Below are positions 9,109 to 17,740 of a DNA stretch of 64,000 nucleotides, piece after piece. Origin of the DNA: Pseudomonas orientalis (GTDB lineage Bacteria > Pseudomonadota > Gammaproteobacteria > Pseudomonadales > Pseudomonadaceae); contig NZ_JYLM01000003.1 of assembly GCF_001439815.1 (NCBI RefSeq), positions 310,001 to 374,000 on the forward strand. Direction: 5' to 3'. The notes beneath the pieces are model-generated. The model was not told the DNA's origin and ran no database searches. It saw only the letters and a list, made by a program, of their open reading frames with translations. Each line of letters starts with the position of its first letter. The first letter of the stretch is position 1. Both the position numbers and the translations under genes were made by a program.

Positions 9109-10572
9109 TTAGCGCGGAAACGCCGGCGGGTTGACCCCGGCCATATCTTCCATCACGCGAACCACCTGGCAGCTGTAACCGAACTCGTTGTCGTACCACA
9201 CGTACAGCACAACGCGGTTGTCCTGGCTGATGGTCGCTTCGGCATCCACCACACCAGCGTGGCGCGAGCCGACGAAGTCGGTGGACACCACTTCCTGGGA
9301 ATTGACGAAGTCGATCTGCTTGTGCAGATCGGAGTGCAGCGCCATGTAGCGCAGGTACTCGTTCATCTCTTCACGGCTGGCGGCTTTCTCAAGGTTCAGG
9401 TTGAGAATCGCCATCGACACGTTCGGCGTCGGCACACGGATCGCGTTGCCGGTCAGCTTGCCGGCCAGTTCAGGCAGCGCCTTGGCGGCAGCGGTGGCGG
9501 CGCCGGTCTCGGTGATCACCATGTTCAGCGCGGCGCTGCGGCCACGGCGGTCGCCCTTGTGGAAGTTATCGATCAGGTTCTGGTCGTTGGTGTACGAGTG
9601 AACGGTCTCGACGTGGCCGTTGACGATGCCGAACTTGTCGTTCACAGCTTTCAGCACCGGCACGATGGCGTTGGTGGTGCAGGACGCGGCGGACACGATC
9701 TTGTCGTCAGCGGTGATTTCACCGTGGTTGATACCGTGCACGATGTTCTTGAGCTTGCCCTTGCCAGGCGCAGTCAGGACAACGCGATCGACACCCGGGC
9801 AGGCCAGGTGCTGGCCCAGGCCTTCGGCGTCGCGCCATACACCGGTGTTGTCCACCAGCAGGGCGTCCTTGATGCCGTACTGGGTGTAATCCACCTCGGA
9901 CGGGTTTTTGGCGTAAATCACCTGGATCAGGTTACCGTTGGCCGTAATGGTGTTGTTTTCTTCGTCGATGACGATGGTGCCGTTGAACGGACCGTGTACC
10001 GAGTCGCGGCGCAACAGGCTGGCGCGCTTGGTCAGGTCGTTCTCGGCGCCTTTGCGCACCACGATGGCACGCAGGCGCAGGCCGTCGCCGCCGCCGGTTT
10101 TTTCGATCAGGATGCGCGCCAGCAGGCGGCCGATACGACCGAAGCCGTACAGCACCACGTCGGTGCCTTTGCGGGCCGCGGCGTTTTGCTGGCCAACCAC
10201 GTCGGCCATTTCTTCACGCACGAACTGCTCGGCGCTGCGACCGGCGCCTTCCTTGCGGAATTTGTAGGCCAGCTTGCCCAGGTCGACCGAAGCCGCGCCG
10301 AGCTTGAGCTCGCTCATGGCCTTGAGCAGTGGGAATGTTTCGTGGACGGAGAGTTCGCTGTCGTCGGCGGAACGGTGACGCGCAAAGCGGTGTGCCTTGA
10401 GAATCGCGATGACGGACTGGTTGATCAGGCTGCGGCCATAGATCGAGCTCACCACATTGTTATTGCGGTACAACTGGCCGATAAGCGGAATCATCGCTTC
10501 TGCGAGTGCTTCACGGTCGATCCATTCACCAAGACACTGGTCGGGCTTCTGAGTCACGGGAACCTTCCACAT
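9109..10572 (-). CDS. gap: Glyceraldehyde-3-phosphate dehydrogenase, long form
   Basis: NAD(P)-dependent dehydrogenase of central carbon metabolism, 487 aa instead of the usual about 335. The extra N-terminal part of about 130 residues (MWKVPVTQKPDQCLGEWIDRE onward) precedes the Rossmann motif YGFGRIGRLLAR. The catalytic Cys is in SAASCTTNAIVPVL and the His follows in HSYTNDQNLID. The start at 10572 matches the length of the PAO1 homologue PA3001; the frame stays open to 10782, but that part looks like leader sequence. A promoter (TTGCTC, 17 bp, CATAAT) lies just upstream. In pseudomonads this long form is thought to serve gluconeogenesis. Confidence 0.92.
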   Translation of the reverse strand: MWKVPVTQKPDQCLGEWIDREALAEAMIPLIGQLYRNNNVVSSIYGRSLINQSVIAILKAHRFARHRSADDSELSVHETFPLLKAMSELKLGAASVDLGKLAYKFRKEGAGRSAEQFVREEMADVVGQQNAAARKGTDVVLYGFGRIGRLLARILIEKTGGGDGLRLRAIVVRKGAENDLTKRASLLRRDSVHGPFNGTIVIDEENNTITANGNLIQVIYAKNPSEVDYTQYGIKDALLVDNTGVWRDAEGLGQHLACPGVDRVVLTAPGKGKLKNIVHGINHGEITADDKIVSAASCTTNAIVPVLKAVNDKFGIVNGHVETVHSYTNDQNLIDNFHKGDRRGRSAALNMVITETGAATAAAKALPELAGKLTGNAIRVPTPNVSMAILNLNLEKAASREEMNEYLRYMALHSDLHKQIDFVNSQEVVSTDFVGSRHAGVVDAEATISQDNRVVLYVWYDNEFGYSCQVVRVMEDMAGVNPPAFPR

Positions 10573-10596
10573 GTAGGGGCTGAAAAAAGGGGCTAC

Positions 10597-10625
10597 ATTA
10601 TGTCGTCCGACTGACCGTTGAGCAA
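10597..10625 (-). promoter_or_regulatory. Predicted sigma-70 promoter of gap
   Basis: Minus strand: -35 TTGCTC (10625-10620), 17-bp spacer, -10 CATAAT (10602-10597). The expected start of transcription is about 18 bases before the ATG at 10572, giving a very short leader without a clear ribosome binding site. Confidence 0.55.
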
Positions 10626-10845
10626 TGCGCGACAGGCAACAAAAAGCCCTTGCAAAAAAATACCACCGCGCTACAGCCCAGGAAACACGCGGGTTCCAGA
10701 AGGCCACTAGTTTGGCGAGCAGCCCGACTTGTCCGTAACCCTCCAAAACATTCGCGCATTTTGGCACTACATATTGAGTCAAAACCGGCGATTGTTTGTC
10801 TTAGCCACTACATTTCCAACAAACCGTAATAGGCACAGTCAGCAA

Positions 10846-10875
10846 CTGACAGGCAGCACCTCTGGCCGTTACAAT
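10846..10875 (+). promoter_or_regulatory. Predicted sigma-70 promoter of mfd
   Basis: -35 CTGACA (10846-10851), 18-bp spacer, -10 TACAAT (10870-10875). The mfd GTG start lies 37 bases after the -10. Confidence 0.5.
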
Positions 10876-10912
10876 TACCGACTTTGTCGCAACGCTTGGA
10901 GCTCAACCTTCC

Positions 10913-13900
10913 GTGCCCGTTCTGCGTCTACCGCTACTCCCTGCCGCGGCAGGTAAACAGCATTGGGGCAACCTGCCCGGTGCCGCCCTGAGCCTGGCCA
11001 TTGCCGAGGCTGCCAGCGCAGCCAAGCGCTTTACCCTGCTCCTGACCGCCGACAGCCAGAGCGCCGAACGGTTGGAGCAGGAGCTGAGCTTCTTCGCCCC
11101 CGATTTGCCGGTGCTGCACTTTCCCGACTGGGAAACCCTGCCCTACGACCTGTTCTCGCCGCACCAGGACATCATCTCCCAGCGCATCGCCAGCCTGTAC
11201 CGCTTGCCGGAACTGGCTCACGGCGTGCTGGTGGTGCCGATCACCACCGCATTGCATCGCCTGGCGCCGACCAAGTTCCTGCTCGGCAGCAGCCTGGTGC
11301 TGGACATCGGCCAGAAGCTGGATGTGGAGCAAATGCGCACGCGCCTGGAGGCCAGCGGCTACCGTTGCGTCGACACCGTGTACGAGCACGGTGAGTTCGC
11401 GGTGCGCGGGGCCTTGATCGACCTGTTCCCGATGGGCAGCAAGTTGCCGTATCGCATCGACCTGTTCGATGACGAAATCGAAACGCTGCGCACCTTCGAT
11501 CCGGAAAACCAGCGCTCCATCGACAAGGTGGAGTCGGTCAAGCTGCTGCCGGCCCGTGAATTCCCGCTGCAAAAGGACGCGGTCACGCGCTTCAAGGCGC
11601 GCTTTCGTGAGCGCTTCGACGTGGACTTCCGTCGTTGCCCGATTTTCCAGGACTTGAGCAGCGGGATTACGCCGGCCGGTATCGAGTACTACCTGCCGCT
11701 GTTCTTCGACGAAACCTCCACCCTTTTCGACTACCTGCCCCAGGACACCCAGGTGTTCTCGCTGCCGGGCATCGAACAGGCGGCGGAAAACTTCTGGAAC
11801 GACGTGCGTAACCGCTACGAAGAGCGCCGCGTTGACCCGTCCCGGCCTTTATTGCCGCCTGCCGAATTGTTCCTGCCGGTGGAAGACTGCTTCGCCCGCC
11901 TGAAGAACTGGCCGCGCGTTGTGGCCAGCCAGCAGGATGTGGACGCCGGCAGTGGCCGCGAGCGCTTCCCGGCGAGCGTGCTGCCCGATTTGGCGATCCA
12001 GGCCAAGGCCACGCAACCGCTGGAAGCGTTGTCCAACTTCCTTGGCGACTTCCCCGGCCGCGTGCTGTTTACCGCCGAATCCGCCGGGCGTCGCGAAGTG
12101 CTGCTGGAGCTGTTGGAACGCCTTAAGCTGCGGCCAAAAACCGTCGACAGTTGGCCGGATTTTGTCGCCAGCAAAGAGCGCCTGGCGATCACCATCGCAC
12201 CGCTGGACGAAGGGCTGCTGCTGGACGACCCGGCCCTGGCCCTGATTGCCGAGAGCCCGCTGTTCGGCCAGCGCGTGATGCAGCGCCGGCGCCGCGAAAA
12301 ACGCGCCGACGCCAACAACGACGCGGTGATCAAGAACCTCACCGAGCTGCGCGAAGGCGCCCCGGTGGTGCACATCGATCACGGCGTGGGCCGCTACCTC
12401 GGTTTGCAAACCCTGGAAATCGACAACCAGGCCGCCGAATTCCTCACCATGGAATACGCCGAGGGCGCCAAGCTCTACGTGCCGGTGGCCAGCCTGCACC
12501 TGATTGCGCGCTACACCGGCAGCGATGACGCGCTGGCGCCGTTGCATCGCCTGGGCTCCGAGACCTGGCAGAAAGCCAAGCGCAAGGCCGCCGAGCAGGT
12601 GCGCGACGTGGCCGCCGAATTGCTCGACATCTACGCCCGCCGCGCCGCGCGCGAAGGTTATGCGTTCGCCGACCCGAAAGCCGACTACGCCACCTTCAGC
12701 GCCGGCTTCGCCTTTGAAGAAACCCCGGACCAGCAAACCACCATCGAAGCCGTGCGCGCCGACATGCTCGCGCCCAAGCCGATGGACCGCCTGGTCTGCG
12801 GCGACGTGGGCTTTGGCAAAACCGAAGTGGCGATGCGCGCCGCTTTCATCGCCGTGCATGGCGGCAAGCAAGTGGCGATCCTGGTACCGACCACCCTGCT
12901 CGCCCAGCAGCATTACAACAGCTTCCGCGACCGCTTTGCCGACTGGCCGGTGAGCGTGGAAGTGATGAGCCGCTTCAAGTCCGCCAAGGAAGTGAACGCC
13001 GCCGTCGCCGAGCTGGCAGAAGGCAAGATCGATATCGTCATCGGCACGCACAAGCTCTTGTCGGACGATGTGAAGATCAAGAACCTGGGCCTGGTCATCA
13101 TCGACGAGGAACACCGCTTCGGTGTGCGTCAAAAAGAACAGCTGAAAAACCTGCGCAGCGAAGTCGACATTCTGACGCTGACCGCCACACCGATCCCACG
13201 CACGCTGAACATGGCCGTGTCGGGCATGCGCGACCTGTCGATCATCGCCACGCCGCCGGCGCGCCGCCTGTCGGTGCGCACCTTCGTGATGGAGCAGAAC
13301 AAGAGCACGGTCAAGGAAGCGCTGCTGCGCGAATTGCTGCGCGGCGGCCAGGTGTATTACCTGCACAACGACGTGAAGACCATCGAGAAGTGCGCCGCCG
13401 ACCTCGCCGAACTGGTGCCGGAAGCGCGCATCGCCATCGGCCACGGGCAGATGCGCGAGCGCGAACTCGAACAGGTAATGAGCGATTTCTACCACAAGCG
13501 CTTCAACGTGCTGATCGCCTCGACCATCATCGAGACCGGCATCGACGTACCAAGCGCCAACACCATCATCATCGAGCGCGCCGACAAGTTCGGTCTGGCG
13601 CAGCTGCATCAACTGCGCGGCCGGGTCGGGCGCAGTCACCACCAAGCCTATGCCTATCTGCTGACGCCGCCGCGCCAGCAAATTACCGGCGATGCGCAAA
13701 AGCGCCTGGAAGCCATCGCCAACACCCAGGATCTGGGCGCCGGTTTTGTACTGGCCACCAACGACCTGGAAATCCGTGGTGCCGGCGAACTGCTGGGCGA
13801 CGGCCAGAGCGGGCAGATTCAGGCGGTCGGCTTCACCCTCTATATGGAGATGCTGGAACGTGCGGTGAAAGCCATTCGCAAAGGCGAGCAACCAAACCTC

Positions 13901-14362
13901 GATCAACCGCTGGGCGGTGGCCCGGAAATCAACCTGCGCTTGCCGGCACTGATTCCCGAAGACTACCTGCCGGATGTGCATGCGCGGCTGATCCTGTACA
14001 AGCGCATCGCCTCGGCCACCGACGAAGAAGGCCTCAAGGACCTGCAGGTGGAAATGATCGACCGCTTCGGCCTGTTGCCGGAGCCGACCAAGAACCTGGT
14101 GCGCCTGACCCTGCTCAAGTTGCAGGCCGAGCAGCTGGGCATCAAGAAGGTCGACGCCGGGCCGCAAGGCGGGCGTATCGAATTCGAAGCCCAGACGCCG
14201 GTGGACCCGCTGGTGCTGATCAAGCTGATCCAGGGCCAGCCCAACCGCTACAAGTTCGAAGGGGCTACGCTGTTCAAGTTCATGGTGCCGATGGAACGTG
14301 CCGAAGAACGCTTCAATACCCTGGAGGCGCTGTTTGAACGCCTCATTCCGAAATCTGCTTGA
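10913..14362 (+). CDS. mfd: Transcription-repair coupling factor Mfd
   Basis: DNA translocase of 1149 aa that removes RNA polymerase stalled at lesions and recruits UvrA. The start is GTG at 10913 (MPVLRLPLLPAAAGKQHWGN). The UvrB-like N-terminal module (TLPYDLFSPHQDI) is followed by the RNA-polymerase-interacting CarD-like domain around HIDHGVGRYLGLQTLEI (near residue 485), then the RecG-like motor: Walker A GDVGFGKTEVAMRA from Gly630 and the DEEH box from Asp731. The TRCF C-terminal domain ends the protein. All helicase motifs appear intact. csiV begins 11 bases after the stop. Confidence 0.97.
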   Translation: MPVLRLPLLPAAAGKQHWGNLPGAALSLAIAEAASAAKRFTLLLTADSQSAERLEQELSFFAPDLPVLHFPDWETLPYDLFSPHQDIISQRIASLYRLPELAHGVLVVPITTALHRLAPTKFLLGSSLVLDIGQKLDVEQMRTRLEASGYRCVDTVYEHGEFAVRGALIDLFPMGSKLPYRIDLFDDEIETLRTFDPENQRSIDKVESVKLLPAREFPLQKDAVTRFKARFRERFDVDFRRCPIFQDLSSGITPAGIEYYLPLFFDETSTLFDYLPQDTQVFSLPGIEQAAENFWNDVRNRYEERRVDPSRPLLPPAELFLPVEDCFARLKNWPRVVASQQDVDAGSGRERFPASVLPDLAIQAKATQPLEALSNFLGDFPGRVLFTAESAGRREVLLELLERLKLRPKTVDSWPDFVASKERLAITIAPLDEGLLLDDPALALIAESPLFGQRVMQRRRREKRADANNDAVIKNLTELREGAPVVHIDHGVGRYLGLQTLEIDNQAAEFLTMEYAEGAKLYVPVASLHLIARYTGSDDALAPLHRLGSETWQKAKRKAAEQVRDVAAELLDIYARRAAREGYAFADPKADYATFSAGFAFEETPDQQTTIEAVRADMLAPKPMDRLVCGDVGFGKTEVAMRAAFIAVHGGKQVAILVPTTLLAQQHYNSFRDRFADWPVSVEVMSRFKSAKEVNAAVAELAEGKIDIVIGTHKLLSDDVKIKNLGLVIIDEEHRFGVRQKEQLKNLRSEVDILTLTATPIPRTLNMAVSGMRDLSIIATPPARRLSVRTFVMEQNKSTVKEALLRELLRGGQVYYLHNDVKTIEKCAADLAELVPEARIAIGHGQMRERELEQVMSDFYHKRFNVLIASTIIETGIDVPSANTIIIERADKFGLAQLHQLRGRVGRSHHQAYAYLLTPPRQQITGDAQKRLEAIANTQDLGAGFVLATNDLEIRGAGELLGDGQSGQIQAVGFTLYMEMLERAVKAIRKGEQPNLDQPLGGGPEINLRLPALIPEDYLPDVHARLILYKRIASATDEEGLKDLQVEMIDRFGLLPEPTKNLVRLTLLKLQAEQLGIKKVDAGPQGGRIEFEAQTPVDPLVLIKLIQGQPNRYKFEGATLFKFMVPMERAEERFNTLEALFERLIPKSA

Positions 14363-14373
14363 AGGACGCCTCC

Positions 14374-14940
14374 ATGCGCGTGTTCCGCATTCTGAGCCTG
14401 TTGTTGGTGGTACTCGCGCCTTCAGCCTTTGCCGACAGCCCCTACCAGGTCGAAATGATCTTGGTGCGCCAGAATGCGGAGCCGGTGATCAACAGCCGCG
14501 CCGCCCCGGAAAACTGGGATGGCGGCGCGCCGCGTCTGGGCGAGCGAATGAGCCCGCCCCGCCTGGGCAGCATCGTCGACAAGCTGCGCGCCGATTCCAG
14601 TTACACCGTGCTCGCGCACAAAGCCTGGGAACAGAACCTGGGCGAGCAGCCGGTGAAAATCGCGATCACCGACGGTCAGGAGCAATTCGGCCAGTTCCCT
14701 ATCGAAGGCGTACTGAACCTGCAACTGGGGCGTTTCACCGACATCGATGCCGACTTCTGGATCAACCAGTTCGACAGCAACGGCAGCGTGATAGCCAGCG
14801 AACACTTGAGCCAGAAGGATGTACGCACCAAGAACAACCAGCTCAATTATCTGGACGGTGGCCACCTGGCGCTGCTGATCAAGATCACCTCGCTGACCGC
14901 CAAGCCCCCCAGCGCGCCACCGCCCGGCCTGCAGGACTGA
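14374..14940 (+). CDS. CsiV family periplasmic protein
   Basis: Predicted exported protein of 188 aa with a signal peptide (MRVFRILSLLLVVLAPSAFA). The mature start DSPYQVEMILVRQNAEP matches the CsiV family, named after a Shewanella protein needed for normal envelope and respiratory-stress physiology; its biochemical role is unknown. The ATG at 14374 has GAAGGA upstream; a TTG in frame at 14359 overlaps the mfd stop and is less likely. It sits between mfd (11-bp gap) and the SNF2 gene (9-bp gap), so co-transcription is likely. Confidence 0.75.
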   Translation: MRVFRILSLLLVVLAPSAFADSPYQVEMILVRQNAEPVINSRAAPENWDGGAPRLGERMSPPRLGSIVDKLRADSSYTVLAHKAWEQNLGEQPVKIAITDGQEQFGQFPIEGVLNLQLGRFTDIDADFWINQFDSNGSVIASEHLSQKDVRTKNNQLNYLDGGHLALLIKITSLTAKPPSAPPPGLQD

Positions 14941-14949
14941 TACAGCGCC

Positions 14950-17640
14950 ATGCCCCTGACGCCATCGCTGACCAAACCCCTGGCCCCTTCGTGGGCCAAT
15001 CGCTTCAAGGAGCAAAGCCTGGAGCGCGGGCGGCGTTATGCGCTGGAGAATCGGGTGCGCATCGTCGAGTCCGGCGACAGTACCATCACGGCCAGTTGCG
15101 AAGGGTCGGGTGGCAACGTGTACCGGCAAACCATCTCGTTGCGCGAATCGGCCAAGGGCATGCTGATCCTGGTGGACAGCCGTTGTACCTGTCCGGTGCA
15201 CACCAACTGCAAACATATCGCCGCAGTGCTGCTCAAAGTCCAGGAAACCCTGGCCTACCCGGCGGCGGCCCAGGATGCGCAACTGCTGGAAAAACTCCAG
15301 GCCGTGCTGGATAACCGCGTGGTGCTGCCGCAAGTGGTCATGGAGGATGTGCCCCCCGTGCCGCGCCTGTGGCTGGCCAGTGTGGAGTTCAGCGCGTTCG
15401 AGCCGCGCAATGGCAAGATGCAGCGTTACATCCAGCATCGCGCGGCGCTGTCGTTCAACTATCTGGGCAATTATGTCAGTGGGCAAAAGAACGCCGACAT
15501 CATCGTGCGCCAGGAAACCCAGAGCCTGCGCATCAAGCGCCATCCGGAGCTGGAACAACCTTATCGCGAGCAACTGCGCCTGCTCGGCTTCAAGATCGCC
15601 ACGCGCCAGAGCAAGGCCCTGCCGGAGAGTGCCGGCGACCTGTTCGAGATGGTCAATGACAGCGCCTGGCTGAATTTCACCCTCAACGCATCCCCCGCGC
15701 TGCGGGCCGAGGGCTGGGAGCTGCAGATCGATGAAGACTTCGGTTTCGACCTGAGCCCCGTGGACGACTGGTACGCCAGCGTCGATGAAGCCCCCGAGCG
15801 TGACTGGTTCGACCTGGAGCTGGGGATTATCGTCAACGGCGAGCGGCTGAGCCTGCTGCCGATCCTGCTCAACTTGATGCGCTCCCACACCGAGATCCTC
15901 AACCCGGAAAAACTTGCCCGACGTCGCGATGATGAGTTGATCCTGGTGAATATTCCCGGCTTGCCCAACGGCCACGGCCCGCTGCAGGTGGCGCTGCCGT
16001 ATGGACGCTTGAAACCGGTACTGGCGACCCTCGGCGAGTTCTACCTGCAGGAACCCGGCACCACCACATTACGCCTGGCCAAGGCCGATGCGATCCGCTT
16101 GAACCCGCTGCAAGACCTGCCGCTGCAATGGGAAGGCGGCGAGAAGATCCGCAACTTTGCCCAGCGCCTGCGAGACATCAAGGATTTCACCTGCGTGGCG
16201 CCTGAAGGTTTGAACGCAACCTTGCGCCCTTACCAACTGGAGGGCCTGAGCTGGATGCAGTCGCTGCGTCAGCTTGATGTCGGCGGAATTCTTGCGGATG
16301 ACATGGGCCTGGGTAAAACCCTGCAGACCCTGGCGCATATTCTCACCGAGAAAATCGCCGGGCGCCTTGATCGGCCATGCATGGTAGTGATGCCCACCAG
16401 CCTGATCCCGAACTGGCTCGATGAAGCCGCGCACTTCACCCCGCAACTGCGGGTGCAGGCGCTGTACGGCGCAGGGCGCAAGAAACATTTCGCCAACCTG
16501 CACGACTACGACCTGCTGCTGACCACCTACGCCCTGCTGCCCAAGGACATCGACGTCCTCGCTGCCCTGCCCTTGCATGTACTGATCCTCGATGAAGCCC
16601 AGTACATCAAAAACCCTGCCAGCAAGGCGGCCCAAGCGGCCCGCGAGCTGAACGCTCGGCAGCGCCTGTGCCTGAGCGGAACACCACTGGAAAACCACCT
16701 GGGCGAGTTATGGTCGCTGTTCCACTTTCTGCTGCCGGGCTGGCTGGGCGACGTGAAAAGCTTCAATCGCGATTACCGCGTGCCCATAGAAAAACGCGCC
16801 AGTGATGTGCGATTGCAGCACCTCAACGGTCGGATCAAACCGTTCCTGCTACGCCGCACCAAAGAACAGGTAGCGACGGAATTGCCGCCCAAGACCGAGA
16901 TCATCCACTGGGTCGATCTTAATGAAGCACAGCGCGACGTGTACGAAACCATGCGCCTGGCCATGGATAAAAAGGTCCGCGACGAGATTACCCGCAAGGG
17001 CGTGGCGCGCAGCCAGATCATCATCCTTGAGGCACTGCTCAAGCTGCGCCAGGTGTGCTGCGATCTGCGCCTGGTCAACGACGCCACCCTGCCCGCCCGT
17101 GGCAGCAGCTCAGGCAAGCTCGATAGCCTGATGCAGATGCTCGAGGAACTGTTTGCCGAGGGACGGCGGATACTCTTGTTCTCGCAGTTCACCTCAATGC
17201 TGAGCTTGATTGAGGCTGAACTGAAGAAACGCGAAATTGCCTACGCCTTGCTGACCGGTCAGACCCGCGACCGACGTACACCGGTGAAGGATTTCCAGAG
17301 CGGCAAGCTGCAGATTTTTCTGATCAGCCTGAAAGCCGGCGGCGTCGGCCTGAACCTGACGGAAGCGGATACTGTGATCCACTACGACCCGTGGTGGAAC
17401 CCGGCCACCGAAAACCAGGCCACCGACCGTGCGTATCGCATCGGGCAGGAAAAGCCGGTGTTCGTGTACAAAATGATTGCCCGAGGCACGGTGGAGGAGA
17501 AAATCCAGCACTTGCAGAAGGAGAAGTCCGACCTGGCGGCGGGTGTGCTGGATGGGCGTACGACTGGGGATTGGCAGTTGGGTAATGAGGATATCGAGGC
17601 GTTGTTTGCGCCGCTGCCCAATAAACAGGAAAAGCGCTGA
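14950..17640 (+). CDS. SWIM zinc finger / SNF2 helicase, short paralog
   Basis: Predicted ATP-dependent DNA translocase of the SNF2 family, 896 aa. A SWIM zinc finger lies at the N-terminus (Cys79-x-Cys81 ... Cys87-x-His89). The core has Walker A DDMGLGKT at 450-457, a DEAQ box at 548-551, motif III LSGTPLENHLGELWSLF and the helicase C domain with GVGLNLTEADTVIHYDPWWNP. Against the convergent paralog at 17741 it lacks about 209 residues between the SWIM finger and the motor, but the cores are nearly superimposable. It follows csiV by 9 bases. Substrate and role unknown; SWIM fingers may bind DNA or protein. Confidence 0.85.
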   Translation: MPLTPSLTKPLAPSWANRFKEQSLERGRRYALENRVRIVESGDSTITASCEGSGGNVYRQTISLRESAKGMLILVDSRCTCPVHTNCKHIAAVLLKVQETLAYPAAAQDAQLLEKLQAVLDNRVVLPQVVMEDVPPVPRLWLASVEFSAFEPRNGKMQRYIQHRAALSFNYLGNYVSGQKNADIIVRQETQSLRIKRHPELEQPYREQLRLLGFKIATRQSKALPESAGDLFEMVNDSAWLNFTLNASPALRAEGWELQIDEDFGFDLSPVDDWYASVDEAPERDWFDLELGIIVNGERLSLLPILLNLMRSHTEILNPEKLARRRDDELILVNIPGLPNGHGPLQVALPYGRLKPVLATLGEFYLQEPGTTTLRLAKADAIRLNPLQDLPLQWEGGEKIRNFAQRLRDIKDFTCVAPEGLNATLRPYQLEGLSWMQSLRQLDVGGILADDMGLGKTLQTLAHILTEKIAGRLDRPCMVVMPTSLIPNWLDEAAHFTPQLRVQALYGAGRKKHFANLHDYDLLLTTYALLPKDIDVLAALPLHVLILDEAQYIKNPASKAAQAARELNARQRLCLSGTPLENHLGELWSLFHFLLPGWLGDVKSFNRDYRVPIEKRASDVRLQHLNGRIKPFLLRRTKEQVATELPPKTEIIHWVDLNEAQRDVYETMRLAMDKKVRDEITRKGVARSQIIILEALLKLRQVCCDLRLVNDATLPARGSSSGKLDSLMQMLEELFAEGRRILLFSQFTSMLSLIEAELKKREIAYALLTGQTRDRRTPVKDFQSGKLQIFLISLKAGGVGLNLTEADTVIHYDPWWNPATENQATDRAYRIGQEKPVFVYKMIARGTVEEKIQHLQKEKSDLAAGVLDGRTTGDWQLGNEDIEALFAPLPNKQEKR

Positions 17641-17652
17641 CTGTTGGATCGC

Positions 17653-17723
17653 CATCGGGGGCAAGCCCCTCCCACACATTGAATTGCGAACACATACAAA
17701 TGTGGGAGGGGGCTTGCCCCCGA
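17653..17723. repeat. REPIN, slightly decayed left arm
   Basis: Inverted pair of GTGGGAGGGGGC-type repeats exactly between the two convergent SNF2 genes. The left arm (17653-17676) has lost one base in the CCCCC run; the right arm starts at 17701. Confidence 0.8.
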
Positions 17724-17740
17724 AGGGCGCGCCGCGATCG

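Larger units (their letters stand above)
10573..10912. other. Divergent gap-mfd intergenic region
   Basis: 340 bases with no convincing gene. It holds a promoter for each flanking gene, about 245 bases apart. No repeat element or strong hairpin was seen in it. Confidence 0.7.

Noticed and set aside
10573..10782. Extension of gap by 70 codons
   Set aside because: The homologue length supports the ATG at 10572, and a promoter lies within the extension.
11849..14167. 772-codon open frame on the minus strand inside mfd
   Set aside because: A long antisense frame of high-GC codon use; it has no family features (His/Gln/Val-rich low-order sequence) and mfd fully explains the region.
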